DNA from: a virus
IMG/VR virus record: IMGVR_UViG_3300035670_000482
Coordinates: 1-42,109 of that record
Length of the DNA stretch: 42,109 nt
Direction: 5' to 3' (one strand)
Both the position numbers and the translations under genes were made by a program. Positions 18,235 to 26,898 of this stretch are shown in pieces. Under the pieces are notes generated by a model. That model did not search any database. It had not been told where the DNA came from and was given only the letters and a program-made list of their open reading frames with translations. Position 1 is the first letter of the stretch. The number at the start of each line of letters is the position of its first letter.

Positions 18235-19201
18235 TTTCTCTCCAAAAGTTTAATAAATCTGTTAATGTTTTGACTAATGGTATTTCAGGTTTCCAGCCCA
18301 ATTCTTTAAACTTACTACAATCGGGTATTTGTAAGGTTACATCATAAGGTCTCATTAAATTAGGGTCTTGTTGTTTTATTATTTTATCTTTTGTGCTTAA
18401 ACTTATTAAAATATCCAGCATTTCACCTATTGAACAATGATAATCTCCACCTATATTATAGACTTCGCCCGGAATACCTTTCCTTGATAAGATATAATAT
18501 CCTTTTACTGCGTCTCTTACATCTGCAAATGTTCTAACTGAATTAAGATTTCCGTGTTTGACTATTGGCTCTTGTTTTCCTTTTTCTATTAAGGCTATTT
18601 GTCTGGCGAAATTAACTTCTGCACTTAACATTGTTCTCCTTGGTCCTGTATGCGTGAAAAACCTTGTTCTAATTGTTTTAAGTCCGTAGTTAGTATAATA
18701 CATTAAAGCTAACATATCCTCAGCAACTTTACTTACTGCGTATGGGTTAGACGGATTAAATCTACAAGTTTCTTTAATTGGTATTAAATCTTCGGTTACT
18801 AAGCCATAAACTTCACTGCTTGAACATACGTGAATAATTGGGTCATATCCATCTTTCCTATTTATTCGGATTGCTTCTAATAGATTGAGTGTTCCTTCTC
18901 CGTTTGTTCTAAATGTTTCAATAGGATATTCATAACTTGCATTTACATAACTTTGTGCTCCTAAATGAAATATATAATCTGGTTTAATTTTTTCTATTAC
19001 TCTTAAACAAGAAGATAAATCGTTTAAGTCCATTAAAACCCAATTGACTTTATCTTTTATGTGTTTGAAACTATCTTGGTTATCTGTCCATCTATAAGTT
19101 ATATAAACTTCTTCGCCTTTCTCTAATAAATAATCTGCTAAATGAGAAGCTACAAATCCCGGTCCCGTTATTAACGACCTAACCATATTTAATTTCTCCA
19201 T
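18227..19201 (-). CDS. Nucleotide-sugar dehydratase/epimerase, GDP-mannose dehydratase-like
   Basis: 324 residues. The C-terminal two-thirds match the family: FHLGAQSYVNASYEYP, SSSEVYG, the intact catalytic YAVSK, TRFFTHTGPRR and SVRTFADVRDAVKGY. This is the layout of GDP-mannose 4,6-dehydratase-like enzymes. The Gly-rich loop is unusual: TGPGFVASHL is one residue shorter than the common TGxxGFxG form and ends in Ala. An HNH gene overlaps its start; ATG at 19201 or at 19186 are both possible. Confidence 0.85.
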   Translation of the reverse strand: MEKLNMVRSLITGPGFVASHLADYLLEKGEEVYITYRWTDNQDSFKHIKDKVNWVLMDLNDLSSCLRVIEKIKPDYIFHLGAQSYVNASYEYPIETFRTNGEGTLNLLEAIRINRKDGYDPIIHVCSSSEVYGLVTEDLIPIKETCRFNPSNPYAVSKVAEDMLALMYYTNYGLKTIRTRFFTHTGPRRTMLSAEVNFARQIALIEKGKQEPIVKHGNLNSVRTFADVRDAVKGYYILSRKGIPGEVYNIGGDYHCSIGEMLDILISLSTKDKIIKQQDPNLMRPYDVTLQIPDCSKFKELGWKPEIPLVKTLTDLLNFWRENV

Positions 19202-19553
19202 AATGATTTATTGCATGACAATTGGCACATAATAGTTCTACTTTACTTAAATCAAAATCTAATTTAAACCAATCTCTTTTATATAATTTTTCGTCTTTAT
19301 GGTGTATTTGTAATGCTCTTGTATCTGTAAATCCACATCTTGAACATTTATTATTTAATAAATTATATATTTCAATAGTTCTTTTTTCTTGCCATAATCT
19401 GTTTAATTCATTATACCTCAATCTATTATCTTTTTTCCATTTTTTAGAATTATCTTTATATCTTTGTTTATTTTTTTGATAATTCTCTTTATTCTTCTTC
19501 AAAAACTTTTCACGATTTTTAATATAATACTCGTGTTTATTTTTTTTAATCAT
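19179..19553 (-). CDS. HNH homing endonuclease-like protein
   Basis: 124 residues from ATG 19553, which follows GGGAGAA and overlaps the preceding stop as ATGA. A long basic Lys/Asn/Tyr-rich N-terminal part is followed by a zinc/HNH unit: CSRCGF, LQIHHKDEK and LLCANCHAINH. Free-standing homing endonucleases have this look. It and the next HNH gene form a tandem pair inserted between the cupin and the dehydratase gene. Confidence 0.8.
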   Translation of the reverse strand: MIKKNKHEYYIKNREKFLKKNKENYQKNKQRYKDNSKKWKKDNRLRYNELNRLWQEKRTIEIYNLLNNKCSRCGFTDTRALQIHHKDEKLYKRDWFKLDFDLSKVELLCANCHAINHYGEIKYG

Positions 19554-20101
19554 TTTGTATTCTCCCTTGTCAAAATGTTCCATCTTGCTTTATCTACCTT
19601 ACAATGACAATCTAAACATAATGTAATGCCATTATTTATATCAAATCTCAATTCAGGATATTTTGCGAATGGCTTTATATGATGTACTTCTAATTTTCCT
19701 AATGCTCCACATTCTTGACAAGTAAAATCGTCTCTTTCTAAACATCTTTTTCTCCATAAGAAATTCTCTTTACTAACTCTTTGATATTTATTAATTAATG
19801 CAACCCCCCCATGCCAATTAGGATTATTCTTCCCTTGCATTCTAATAGAGTGATTTTTCTTCCATTCTTCAGAGTGTTTAATATTTCTCGGTTTTCTCAT
19901 ACTATTTGAAACTCTTTTCTTATATTCTGGATTACCCCATCTTTGTTTATTATTTTCAGATATTTTTGGAATTATTTTTCCTTTATTCTTTGATGGTCTA
20001 CCTTTTAGTGATTTAGATATATTCATTTTGTGGTTATCACTAAATTTTCTATTTTTTAATGCTTCTGATATTTTTTGTTTATGTTCTTCTGTAAATTTCA
20101 T
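19550..20101 (-). CDS. HNH homing endonuclease with NUMOD-type repeats
   Basis: 183 residues from ATG 20101 (ATGA overlap with the cupin stop). N-terminal NUMOD3-like DNA-binding repeats (FTEEHKQKISEALKNRKF, FSDNHKMNISKSLKGR), a NPNWHGG motif, then the HNH nuclease CQECGALGKLEVHHIKPF with LCLDCHCKV. Cuts DNA to spread its own gene. It interrupts the glycan operon without breaking a glycan gene. Confidence 0.85.
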   Translation of the reverse strand: MKFTEEHKQKISEALKNRKFSDNHKMNISKSLKGRPSKNKGKIIPKISENNKQRWGNPEYKKRVSNSMRKPRNIKHSEEWKKNHSIRMQGKNNPNWHGGVALINKYQRVSKENFLWRKRCLERDDFTCQECGALGKLEVHHIKPFAKYPELRFDINNGITLCLDCHCKVDKARWNILTRENTK

Positions 20102-20490
20102 ATTTTTGTTAATTCGCGAGGGCAATCATTATAATCTCCGCTTAAATAAGTAGCACCAGCTATATCCACTATAATTGAACCTTTACTAAACATTCCCCCG
20201 TGGATTATTCCAGCACTTCTAAACACAATATCTCCTTCGCCTAATTCAAATGTTTCTTTTTCGCCAGTAAAAACATTCTCCATAACATAATCCCAGACTT
20301 TGCCTTTCATTACATACATACATTCTTCGTACAAATGCCAATGCCCACTTTTACCACCTAAATAACTATCCTCTTTGACTTCTAATATCTTAATGTTTTT
20401 GCCATCGAATTGCCCGTTCATTAGTTCTACGAGTTTTCTTCTTTCGTCTTCATTGACTACATTAGCTTTACAAACTTTTACGCCTTTCAT
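20098..20490 (-). CDS. Cupin-fold sugar isomerase/epimerase-like protein
   Basis: 130 residues from ATG 20490, which sits five bases after GGAGG. A cupin signature is clear: GHWHLYEECMYVMKG gives the His/Glu metal ligands and SAGIIHGGMF the second motif. Cupins in sugar clusters are epimerases or isomerases, but this one is short and could also bind a ligand only. Neighbouring SDR and TPP enzymes suggest a role in making an unusual sugar. Confidence 0.75.
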   Translation of the reverse strand: MKGVKVCKANVVNEDERRKLVELMNGQFDGKNIKILEVKEDSYLGGKSGHWHLYEECMYVMKGKVWDYVMENVFTGEKETFELGEGDIVFRSAGIIHGGMFSKGSIIVDIAGATYLSGDYNDCPRELTKI

Positions 20491-20699
20491 ATTAACCTCC
20501 AAATTGCATAAGCTATAAGTCCTGTTATTGCAATAGCAAAAGAGATTACTGGGATTACAAAAGTAAATATTTCTCTCATCAAATCGGCTTGCCCCTCAAC
20601 ATATCCTTCAATATATTCACTGGATGGAAATTTCCAATTAGGGTTATACCATTTTGTTTTAATTATAAATGGTTTAATCTTTTTTTCTTTTGTTTTCAT
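20487..20699 (-). CDS. Small membrane protein
   Basis: 70 residues. Basic N-terminal half (MKTKEKKIKPFIIKTKWYNP) and one C-terminal transmembrane helix (TFVIPVISFAIAITGLIAYAIW). Start taken at ATG 20699 in a TAATG overlap; an ATG two codons upstream is also possible. Function unknown. Confidence 0.6.
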   Translation of the reverse strand: MKTKEKKIKPFIIKTKWYNPNWKFPSSEYIEGYVEGQADLMREIFTFVIPVISFAIAITGLIAYAIWRLI

Positions 20700-20890
20700 T
20701 ACCATGTTTGTTTATATAAATACCTCTTTCTACAATTTTTGCATGTAATTTTCTTTCCTCTCCAATTAGTTTTCTGGATAAGTTGTTCTGTTGATAAATC
20801 CCCAATTGCATGAATACAAGCATAATAAACTCCTTTTGGTGTTGCGTCTGCTTTGTGGACAATATTGGTTTTGAATTTTGTTTTTATCAT
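20699..20890 (-). CDS. Small zinc-knuckle protein
   Basis: 63 residues with ITCKNCRKRYLYKQTW at the end: one CxxC pair and basic residues, suggesting nucleic-acid or metal binding. Another Cys is in YYACIHAIG. No family recognised. Linked by TAATG overlap to the next gene. Confidence 0.55.
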   Translation of the reverse strand: MIKTKFKTNIVHKADATPKGVYYACIHAIGDLSTEQLIQKTNWRGKKITCKNCRKRYLYKQTW

Positions 20891-20895
20891 TTGGT

Positions 20896-21012
20896 TTACT
20901 CCTTAATATCTTGTATTAACCTATTTAATTTTTTTAATTCTACTAAAATAAGGGCAACTAATTCTGCAGTTGTATACTCCCCGCCCGGCAAATCTGGAAT
21001 ATTTATATTCAT
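20896..21012 (-). CDS. Very small protein, helical
   Basis: 38 residues, sequence opening MNINIPDLPGGEYTTAELVA followed by a charged helix. ATGA-type overlap with the stop of the nuclease gene upstream. Too short to assign. Confidence 0.5.
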   Translation of the reverse strand: MNINIPDLPGGEYTTAELVALILVELKKLNRLIQDIKE

Positions 21013-21488
21013 TCAAACTCCTCGAAGATTATTTCTTTGCCTTGTTTTTTTGCTATTAGTATCTTACTAAATATTTTATTTTCTAAAAGCCATTTACATT
21101 TTTCTTTTTCTATTTTGTCTAATCTTCCATTTATCTTACATTCAACCCCAAAAACAATATGTGTTAATTTAAAATGAAACATTTGGGTATAGTCATATCC
21201 ATCTTTTGGTTTTATTAAACTGCCTACATTTCTTGGGAGTATAAACTTATTTGCTTGTTCTAAGTCTTCATTAGCTATTACAATAAAATCTGGAAAACCA
21301 GAACCTTCTCCAACTATTCTCTTAAAGAATGGGTTATATTGTGCTTTTGCAGAAGTTAATTTATTATCTTTTACATTATTACACCATTTACTTACTATCC
21401 AGCCACAATTTTCAAGCATCTTTCTTACTGCTAATTCAAATTTTTTACCATTCGCTCTGTTTTTCTTTCCCTGTGTTTGTTTATTCAT
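21009..21488 (-). CDS. PD-(D/E)xK nuclease, resolvase-like (putative)
   Basis: 159 residues. N-terminal helix GKKFELAVRKMLENCGWIVSKW, then GSGFPDFIVIANED and VFGVECKINGRLDKIEKEK, giving the D...ExK spacing typical of PD-(D/E)xK nucleases such as archaeal Holliday junction resolvases and VRR-type enzymes. It may process replication or recombination intermediates, and is oddly placed inside the glycan operon. Confidence 0.7.
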   Translation of the reverse strand: MNKQTQGKKNRANGKKFELAVRKMLENCGWIVSKWCNNVKDNKLTSAKAQYNPFFKRIVGEGSGFPDFIVIANEDLEQANKFILPRNVGSLIKPKDGYDYTQMFHFKLTHIVFGVECKINGRLDKIEKEKCKWLLENKIFSKILIAKKQGKEIIFEEFE

Positions 21489-22030
21489 TTGAATACCCCT
21501 GTCGGTTTTTCTATTATTAAAGTACTTAATCCGTTTTTGGCTCTTTCAAACGCTTCTAAATAATTTAATTTAACTTCTTCTGGCGTTTTAGGGCTTAATA
21601 CTAAAATATGTTTGAGCATACTTTTCAATCCTCTTGTATAATCTCCGCAATGTTGTGCCCCCGGATATAATGGTTTTTTATTGCCTATTTGAGTTCTAAT
21701 TATTACACCCGGACAGAATTCCCCATTACTCATTTCTTCAACTTTATCTAAATGATTAACTAATTGGTTAGTCGCACAAATCAAAAAGTCAATTCTCGGA
21801 AATATACTCACTGGGATAAATCCGTTTAAAGCTAATCCAATACTCATACCTAATTGTGTATCTTCAAATACAGGCATTTCTTTCTTCTTGTTTGGCTTGA
21901 CTTTCTCTAAACTTTTGAACATTGGGCTACCGGGATATTCTGTTGTTTGCCCTAAAAATATAACTTCTTTGTTTTTACCAAGCATTTCCATACTCTCTTT
22001 AATTGATTTTTGATAATCACTTGAAGACAT
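21485..22030 (-). CDS. TPP enzyme, pyrimidine-binding subunit (E1 beta-like)
   Basis: 181 residues from ATG 22030, preceded by AGGTGAT. The motif FEDTQLGMSIGLALNGFIPVS matches the pyrimidine-binding domain of transketolase/E1 beta proteins, with Glu as the usual cofactor activator. A separate C-terminal transketolase domain is absent, so the protein is shorter than typical subunits. It pairs with the gene just upstream. Together they would move a two-carbon unit between sugars or keto acids. Confidence 0.8.
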   Translation of the reverse strand: MSSSDYQKSIKESMEMLGKNKEVIFLGQTTEYPGSPMFKSLEKVKPNKKKEMPVFEDTQLGMSIGLALNGFIPVSIFPRIDFLICATNQLVNHLDKVEEMSNGEFCPGVIIRTQIGNKKPLYPGAQHCGDYTRGLKSMLKHILVLSPKTPEEVKLNYLEAFERAKNGLSTLIIEKPTGVFK

Positions 22031-22652
22031 TGTAATCACCTTCTGTTTTTAGTTTATTTTGCAATTTGATAAATTCGCCTACCCCATAATGAGGATATTT
22101 TCTAACATATCTGTAATAGATTACTTTATCTGATTTATAATATAACTTATTGCCCCAGACTATTTCTGTTGGTGAATTACAGCCAAGCCCGTTATCTTCT
22201 ATTACAAAAATAATCGGCAAATCAAAGTTAATCGCATATTTTACTGCTTCATTGAAACAGCCCATCTCACTGGCCATATCTCCTACAAAGCAATATACTT
22301 TACTTTTTTGTTTCTTTAATTTGATTGAATAAGCTACTCCTAATGCTATTGGGATTATTCCTCCTACTATTGCACTTGTGAATATTTTATATTTTCTTGA
22401 ATTTATATGGCTTGAATTTGCTTTTTTAATTATTTCATTCATTAACCATTCTTTATCTTTACTTTTTAATAATGCGTGATAATGACTTCTATGTGTAGAG
22501 AATACCCAGTCATTTCTTTTTATGTCTTTGAATATTTTAATTAATTGTTCTTCGTTTCCACCCGATAAATGAACTGGTCCGTAAGTAAACCCTTTCTTAT
22601 ATTCAGTTACTACTTTTTCCTCAAACTTTATTAAATCATCCGCTTTCATCAT
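22017..22652 (-). CDS. TPP enzyme, cofactor-binding subunit (E1 alpha-like)
   Basis: 211 residues from ATG 22652. The TPP motif is GDMASEMGCFNEAV through FVIEDNGLG (GD followed about 27 residues later by an Asn pattern), with YGPVHLSGGNEE and FSTHRSHYHALL near the start, the latter typical of E1 alpha. It partners the next gene as the thiamine-binding half. Overlaps the nucleotidylyltransferase stop. Confidence 0.85.
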   Translation of the reverse strand: MMKADDLIKFEEKVVTEYKKGFTYGPVHLSGGNEEQLIKIFKDIKRNDWVFSTHRSHYHALLKSKDKEWLMNEIIKKANSSHINSRKYKIFTSAIVGGIIPIALGVAYSIKLKKQKSKVYCFVGDMASEMGCFNEAVKYAINFDLPIIFVIEDNGLGCNSPTEIVWGNKLYYKSDKVIYYRYVRKYPHYGVGEFIKLQNKLKTEGDYNVFK

Positions 22653-23142
22653 CAAAACACATCCTATAAACATCTTTATCACTTGCTATTAATCTACTTG
22701 AACTAAACCCTGGTAAATCGTCCATTAAGATTAATTCGCCATTCCATTCTTTTAGTATTTCGCCTTCTATTCCTTTATAACCAGCTTTACTCTTTAAATG
22801 TAAGTTTGGTTTAACTGCTCTTAAAAATTGTTCTGGTGTATCTTGAGTAAATAGAACTACCCCATTGACATCTCTTAATTTTCCGAGATTATATGCTCTT
22901 TGTATTTCATTATGTACTGGTGTTCTTCCTTTGAATTGTTTTATATAATCGTCTGAATTAATTCCAACTAATAGAATATCCGCATTTTGTTTAGCTAACT
23001 CAAAACCTTTTAAATGTCCGTAATGTAAAACATCGAAACAACCATTTGTTGTGGCTACTTTTCTATTTGGATAAGAAGCCCGGTATTTATCCATAAAGTT
23101 CTTTACTTCTTCTAAGTTCATATAACATCTTACTTCGTTCAT
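22636..23142 (-). CDS. Nucleotidylyltransferase, RfaE C-terminal-like
   Basis: 168 residues. TTNGCFDVLHYGHLKGFELAK has the HxGH signature (HYGH), followed by VGINSD and PGFSSSRLI, as in the nucleotidyl domain of heptose cytidylyl/adenylyltransferases. It would activate a sugar or polyol phosphate. ATGA overlap with the upstream gene. Second such enzyme in the cassette. Confidence 0.85.
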   Translation of the reverse strand: MNEVRCYMNLEEVKNFMDKYRASYPNRKVATTNGCFDVLHYGHLKGFELAKQNADILLVGINSDDYIKQFKGRTPVHNEIQRAYNLGKLRDVNGVVLFTQDTPEQFLRAVKPNLHLKSKAGYKGIEGEILKEWNGELILMDDLPGFSSSRLIASDKDVYRMCFDDESG

Positions 23143-23555
23143 AGTATTCCCTCAAAATTATAACCTTTAGTTCTACAAATATCTGCTGCCAAACAATCTG
23201 TTTTCAAGTCTATTCTTTCGCCTAATTCGTTACTTATAACATTCTTAGCTAAGTTTCTTACTCCGTTGACTGAATGCGTGAATTTTAATAAACTATCTTG
23301 TTCTGTTCCGCCTTGTCTTGCTTTAAATTCGTTCTGCCAGATTATCTCATTAGAAATAGCATTTACTTGAACTGCTCTTATAAATTGTCCGAAGTTTTTA
23401 ATTTTCTTTTCTTTTAATATCTCTGAAATATCACTTATTATTTCTTGGGCTTCCTTTTCATAGGCTTCTTTGTTTTCAGAGAGTTTTATTGATTTGAGTG
23501 TAACTATACTTAATCTATCTATTAACTCACTAATCGTCGGCAAGTATTTTCTCAT
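23139..23555 (-). CDS. Conserved hypothetical protein of sugar-cluster type
   Basis: 138 residues from the TAATG-overlap start at 23555 (an upstream start at 23588 is out of step with the neighbouring gene). Helical: LPTISELIDRLSIVTLKSIKL, and a C-terminal GYNFEGIL. Similar sequences appear beside glycosyltransferases in my memory of bacterial and viral sugar clusters, but I do not know a biochemical role. Inference from context only. Confidence 0.6.
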   Translation of the reverse strand: MRKYLPTISELIDRLSIVTLKSIKLSENKEAYEKEAQEIISDISEILKEKKIKNFGQFIRAVQVNAISNEIIWQNEFKARQGGTEQDSLLKFTHSVNGVRNLAKNVISNELGERIDLKTDCLAADICRTKGYNFEGIL

Positions 23556-23716
23556 TAAAATCCACCACTTATCGCAAAATAAATACATACAATTTCTAAA
23601 ACAAAGGCTATAAATGGGGTATAAGCATTATATTCTCTTGTTTCTCCGTGTTTTACAATATTAATTATAACTCCTAAAATTCCTAACATTATAATTGTAA
23701 AAAACCACCAGTTCAT
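23555..23716 (-). CDS. Small membrane protein, two helices
   Basis: 53 residues: helix 1 (FFTIIMLGILGVIINIV), a polar loop (KHGETREYNAYT), helix 2 (PFIAFVLEIVCIYFAI). Overlaps both neighbours by the ATGA/TAATG pattern, which supports it as a real gene. Role unknown. Confidence 0.6.
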   Translation of the reverse strand: MNWWFFTIIMLGILGVIINIVKHGETREYNAYTPFIAFVLEIVCIYFAISGGF

Positions 23717-23850
23717 CTTATTCTCCCGTATATATCTTTTAATCTAAGTAAATCATTTAATTCATCCTTCAAAGTGTTTAAACATTCAAATTCAAATTCT
23801 TCGTTTATTAAAATTCTCCATTTTCCGTCATACATTCTTATTGAAATCAT
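23713..23850 (-). CDS. Small hypothetical protein
   Basis: 45 residues: a strand region (ISIRMYDGKWRILINEEF) and a helix (LNTLKDELNDLLRLKDIYG). ATGA overlaps at both ends. No family recognised. Confidence 0.55.
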   Translation of the reverse strand: MISIRMYDGKWRILINEEFEFECLNTLKDELNDLLRLKDIYGRIR

Positions 23851-25109
23851 TTGCCTACACCTACTATAATTTGATTAGAAAATAGCCAGTTTGGAGTTTG
23901 TTTTATTTCCATTATTTCACCTAATTTTTTAAGCCACCATTCTTTGTTCTTGAAAATCTTATGGGTTTTATCTTTGTATAAGTTTTCATCGCCTTCGAAT
24001 GGAATGCTTACTATATAATAGGTGTTGGGGTTTTTAAAGTTTATTAATACTTTATCTAATTCTTGCTCAGTTAAATGCTCTAATACATCAATCATTAAAA
24101 TAATATCTTCTCCGTTTGCTTCGTGGTCTAAAATATTACCTTGCTGAATATTCATTTGATAAGGGTTTGTTTGACAGGCATATTTGCTTAATTCTATTCC
24201 TTTATAATTGACTTCATCTTTAATCGGAAAGCCATAAACACCGAACCCACACCCTAAATCTAATACTCTTGGCTTGTAATCTCTTGGGCATTCTACATAT
24301 TCATAAAATCCGTTTAGCCATTGTCGGCTCATTATAAAGTGTTTAATCTCTAATTGTCTATTTTGAAAATAAAATAAATCTTTATCTACTCCGAAATGAT
24401 TTAATATCGTTTCAGGAATATCAATAGGATTTACTTGGCTTTTAGGATAAGTTCCGAACAAATGAGAATAATACCAGTTCATTAAATAAGCCGGAGTATG
24501 CATATTAGATTTAGCTAAATGGTTTTCGTATTTCTTTTTAAATTCAAATAGATTAGGTATATAAGATAAGTGCCAGATAGTCGTTGCTTTGGTTTGATAT
24601 TGTTTGTTTAAATCTTTTGGAATTAAAACTGGGTGTTCTACTTCTGGGTATTTGTCTGCTTCGCTTATCTTGAATAATCTATTTAATACATAATGTTCTT
24701 TGTTTGTAGCGTCTTCGTGCCCTAAATCCCCTATAAAATGCCTCATAGAAACGCTATAAACCCCTTCTGGTGCGTTATTTACGAAGTTTCGTAGTTTATC
24801 ATAGTCTTCTACCACCTCATCAGCATCAAGGCATAAAACCCAGTCATTAGGGTAATTTGTTTTTAAATAGTTTAAATAAAAGTTTCTGGTAATACCATTT
24901 TGTCTTTTATCTTCCTTATTATATTTCAAACTAATTAATTCAAATTTATTTGGATATTTTAATTTCCATTCTTTGTATTTTTCCATTGTTTTATTATCTT
25001 CTTCCCCCCAACAAAAAACAATCTTTTCAGAATTTAATACAGAACTAAAACACATATCTAAAAAGTTACTACAATTATCACCCATAACACAAGTAATTAA
25101 TTGTTGCAT
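23847..25109 (-). CDS. Glycosyltransferase GT2-methyltransferase fusion
   Basis: 420 residues. N-terminal GT-A domain with LITCVMGDNCSNFLDMC and the acidic DWVLCLDADEVVEDYD; C-terminal class I SAM methyltransferase from about residue 285 with RVLDLGCGFGVYG (motif I), YKGIELSKYA and MIDVLEHLTEQEL. One chain would transfer a sugar and methylate the product or substrate. It ends at a small-protein gene by ATGA overlap. Confidence 0.85.
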   Translation of the reverse strand: MQQLITCVMGDNCSNFLDMCFSSVLNSEKIVFCWGEEDNKTMEKYKEWKLKYPNKFELISLKYNKEDKRQNGITRNFYLNYLKTNYPNDWVLCLDADEVVEDYDKLRNFVNNAPEGVYSVSMRHFIGDLGHEDATNKEHYVLNRLFKISEADKYPEVEHPVLIPKDLNKQYQTKATTIWHLSYIPNLFEFKKKYENHLAKSNMHTPAYLMNWYYSHLFGTYPKSQVNPIDIPETILNHFGVDKDLFYFQNRQLEIKHFIMSRQWLNGFYEYVECPRDYKPRVLDLGCGFGVYGFPIKDEVNYKGIELSKYACQTNPYQMNIQQGNILDHEANGEDIILMIDVLEHLTEQELDKVLINFKNPNTYYIVSIPFEGDENLYKDKTHKIFKNKEWWLKKLGEIMEIKQTPNWLFSNQIIVGVGK

Positions 25110-25732
25110 ATTGTCTCCTTAATAGTGTTAACGCACTTTACAACATCTGCTTTTATCTCATGCTCCCAAAATCTTAATATCCTCCAACCAGAAACTTTTA
25201 GATAAGTATTTTTCGCTTTATCCTTTTTCTTTATGTCTTCTCTATTGTGCCAATAGTCTCCATCACATTCAACAATTAATTTACATTCTGGGATAGCAAA
25301 ATCACAAACAAATCTTCCAAATGGAAATGGGTGTTTAAATAAAATTCCTTGGGCAATCATTTCCTTTTCCATCATTCTTTCAATTATGGTATTTGTCTGG
25401 GGGAATAATCCATTTAAATGCTGTTTAATAGTGTTTTTTCTAATCTTTTCTTTAGTTTTATCAGATACTATTCTATTCTTTGCAGCCCTACTAAGATTTT
25501 CTCTATGTGTTTTAGTGAATATCTTATTTCTATAATGTTCTTTGCTTATCTCCGAATGTTTAAATCCAATGAGAGGATTATTTTTTCTTCTGTTAGTATG
25601 ATAACAATTCATAGAACAAAACCTTGCCTTGTTTATTCTTTTAAAAGTAACATAGAAACCTTTGCTACATTCCTCACAGAAGTTTTCTCCACCCGTACAT
25701 CTACTTGGTCTTTTTCTTTTCAATTTTTCCAT
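25097..25732 (-). CDS. Homing endonuclease, Vsr/EDxHD-like
   Basis: 211 residues. N-terminal Cys pairs (CEECSKG, FCSMNCYH), NUMOD-like repeats (GFKHSEISKEHYRNKIF, RENLSRAAKNRI) and a C-terminal very-short-patch-like nuclease domain: FVCDFAIPECKLIVECDGDYWHN, then WRILRFWEHEI. Free-standing homing endonucleases of phages use this fold. It overlaps the radical SAM gene by 13 bases at its start and the fusion gene by 13 bases at its end, so it sits cleanly at a gene junction. Confidence 0.8.
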   Translation of the reverse strand: MEKLKRKRPSRCTGGENFCEECSKGFYVTFKRINKARFCSMNCYHTNRRKNNPLIGFKHSEISKEHYRNKIFTKTHRENLSRAAKNRIVSDKTKEKIRKNTIKQHLNGLFPQTNTIIERMMEKEMIAQGILFKHPFPFGRFVCDFAIPECKLIVECDGDYWHNREDIKKKDKAKNTYLKVSGWRILRFWEHEIKADVVKCVNTIKETICNN

Positions 25733-26898
25733 GTTGCCCTCGCTTCTTTTACTAAATCTTCTATTCTTTTAGATGTTAGATGCTCTGTATCTATAACACA
25801 TCTTGCGGTTTTACCTGCTTCTAAATATTTTGTATAATCTTTGTCTTTTATTTTAATACCATATTTATCTGGATTGTTCCAAATCGGTGTTCCCGGAAAT
25901 GGTGTCAAATAATAAAAGTCTGCTTGTTTTAATCCCCACTTGCTTAAATCTTGTGCTAATCTTATCGTTCTTCTGGCGGTTACTTCACTTTCACCCGGCA
26001 AACCAATTATAAAAAATCCTTTTACAGGTATTCCCCAATTATGAGCCATCTCAACTGCATTGATATTATCATAAACATTCATTTTCTTATTGCTTCTGGC
26101 TAATATCTCGTCATCTCCGCTTTCTATACCCATGCTTAAACATTCACATCCGTTATTAGCCAATATATTTATTTTGTCTTTGTCTATTAGATTTGCTCTT
26201 GTTGTGCATCTAAAAGGTAAATCTATTTCCCTACAAAAATCTGTTATTTCTTTCATTCTTTCTCGGTCGAGAGTAAATACATCATCAAGAAAATAAACTG
26301 ATTTGAATTTTCCTTTTAATGTATTTAATTGTTTTTTAACTTCACCCATATCATAATTTCTTACTTTTCTTGATAGATTAAAGCAAAATGCACAATTATA
26401 TGGGCATCCCCTACTTGTTAAGATAGTTCCTTGTTGCCCCGCTATACCATACCTACTTAAATCCAAATCTGTCTTTAAAGTTAATTTATCTAAACTTACT
26501 GGTGGTGCGTGTATTAAACCATTATGGCTTAATGCTATGTTAAATCCTTGTTCGCCTTCTCCACAAACTACACTATCAAAATGGTCTGTTAAACTTAAAG
26601 GCATTGCACTCGCATGATAACCACCTACAATGGTTTTTGTTTTACCTCTAAATGCTTTTCCGTATGCTACTGCTTCTGGATAAATCGCACTCGTATAACA
26701 ACTAACTCCTACTGCGTCTGGTTTGTCTTTATGAAATTGCCTCATTAAGTCTAAATCGCTTTCGTGGTTCATATCCCATATTTTTACTTTATATCCTCTG
26801 TTTTTCATATATTCAGAAATACTACACAATCCAAGAGGTATTCTATCACCTGCGTTGTCTAAAATTCTTCTCTCGTTTGGGTTTATTAAGTAGAGCAT
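25720..26898 (-). CDS. B12-binding radical SAM protein
   Basis: 392 residues. N-terminal Rossmann-like B12 domain (VKIWDMNHESDLDLM, VGVSCYTSAIYPEAV, TIVGGYHASAMP), then the radical SAM core with CxxxCxxC in SRGCPYNCAFCFNLS, the FLDDVFTLD segment and GIESGDDEIL. Members do methylations and other hard radical chemistry on sugars, lipids and cofactors. In this cassette it may modify a glycan carbon. Overlaps its neighbours. Confidence 0.85.
   Translation of the reverse strand: MLYLINPNERRILDNAGDRIPLGLCSISEYMKNRGYKVKIWDMNHESDLDLMRQFHKDKPDAVGVSCYTSAIYPEAVAYGKAFRGKTKTIVGGYHASAMPLSLTDHFDSVVCGEGEQGFNIALSHNGLIHAPPVSLDKLTLKTDLDLSRYGIAGQQGTILTSRGCPYNCAFCFNLSRKVRNYDMGEVKKQLNTLKGKFKSVYFLDDVFTLDRERMKEITDFCREIDLPFRCTTRANLIDKDKINILANNGCECLSMGIESGDDEILARSNKKMNVYDNINAVEMAHNWGIPVKGFFIIGLPGESEVTARRTIRLAQDLSKWGLKQADFYYLTPFPGTPIWNNPDKYGIKIKDKDYTKYLEAGKTARCVIDTEHLTSKRIEDLVKEARATWKN

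Noticed and set aside
23556-23588. Upstream start for the 23139 gene
   Set aside because: It would overlap the membrane-protein gene, while the TAATG start at 23555 fits the pattern of all neighbours.
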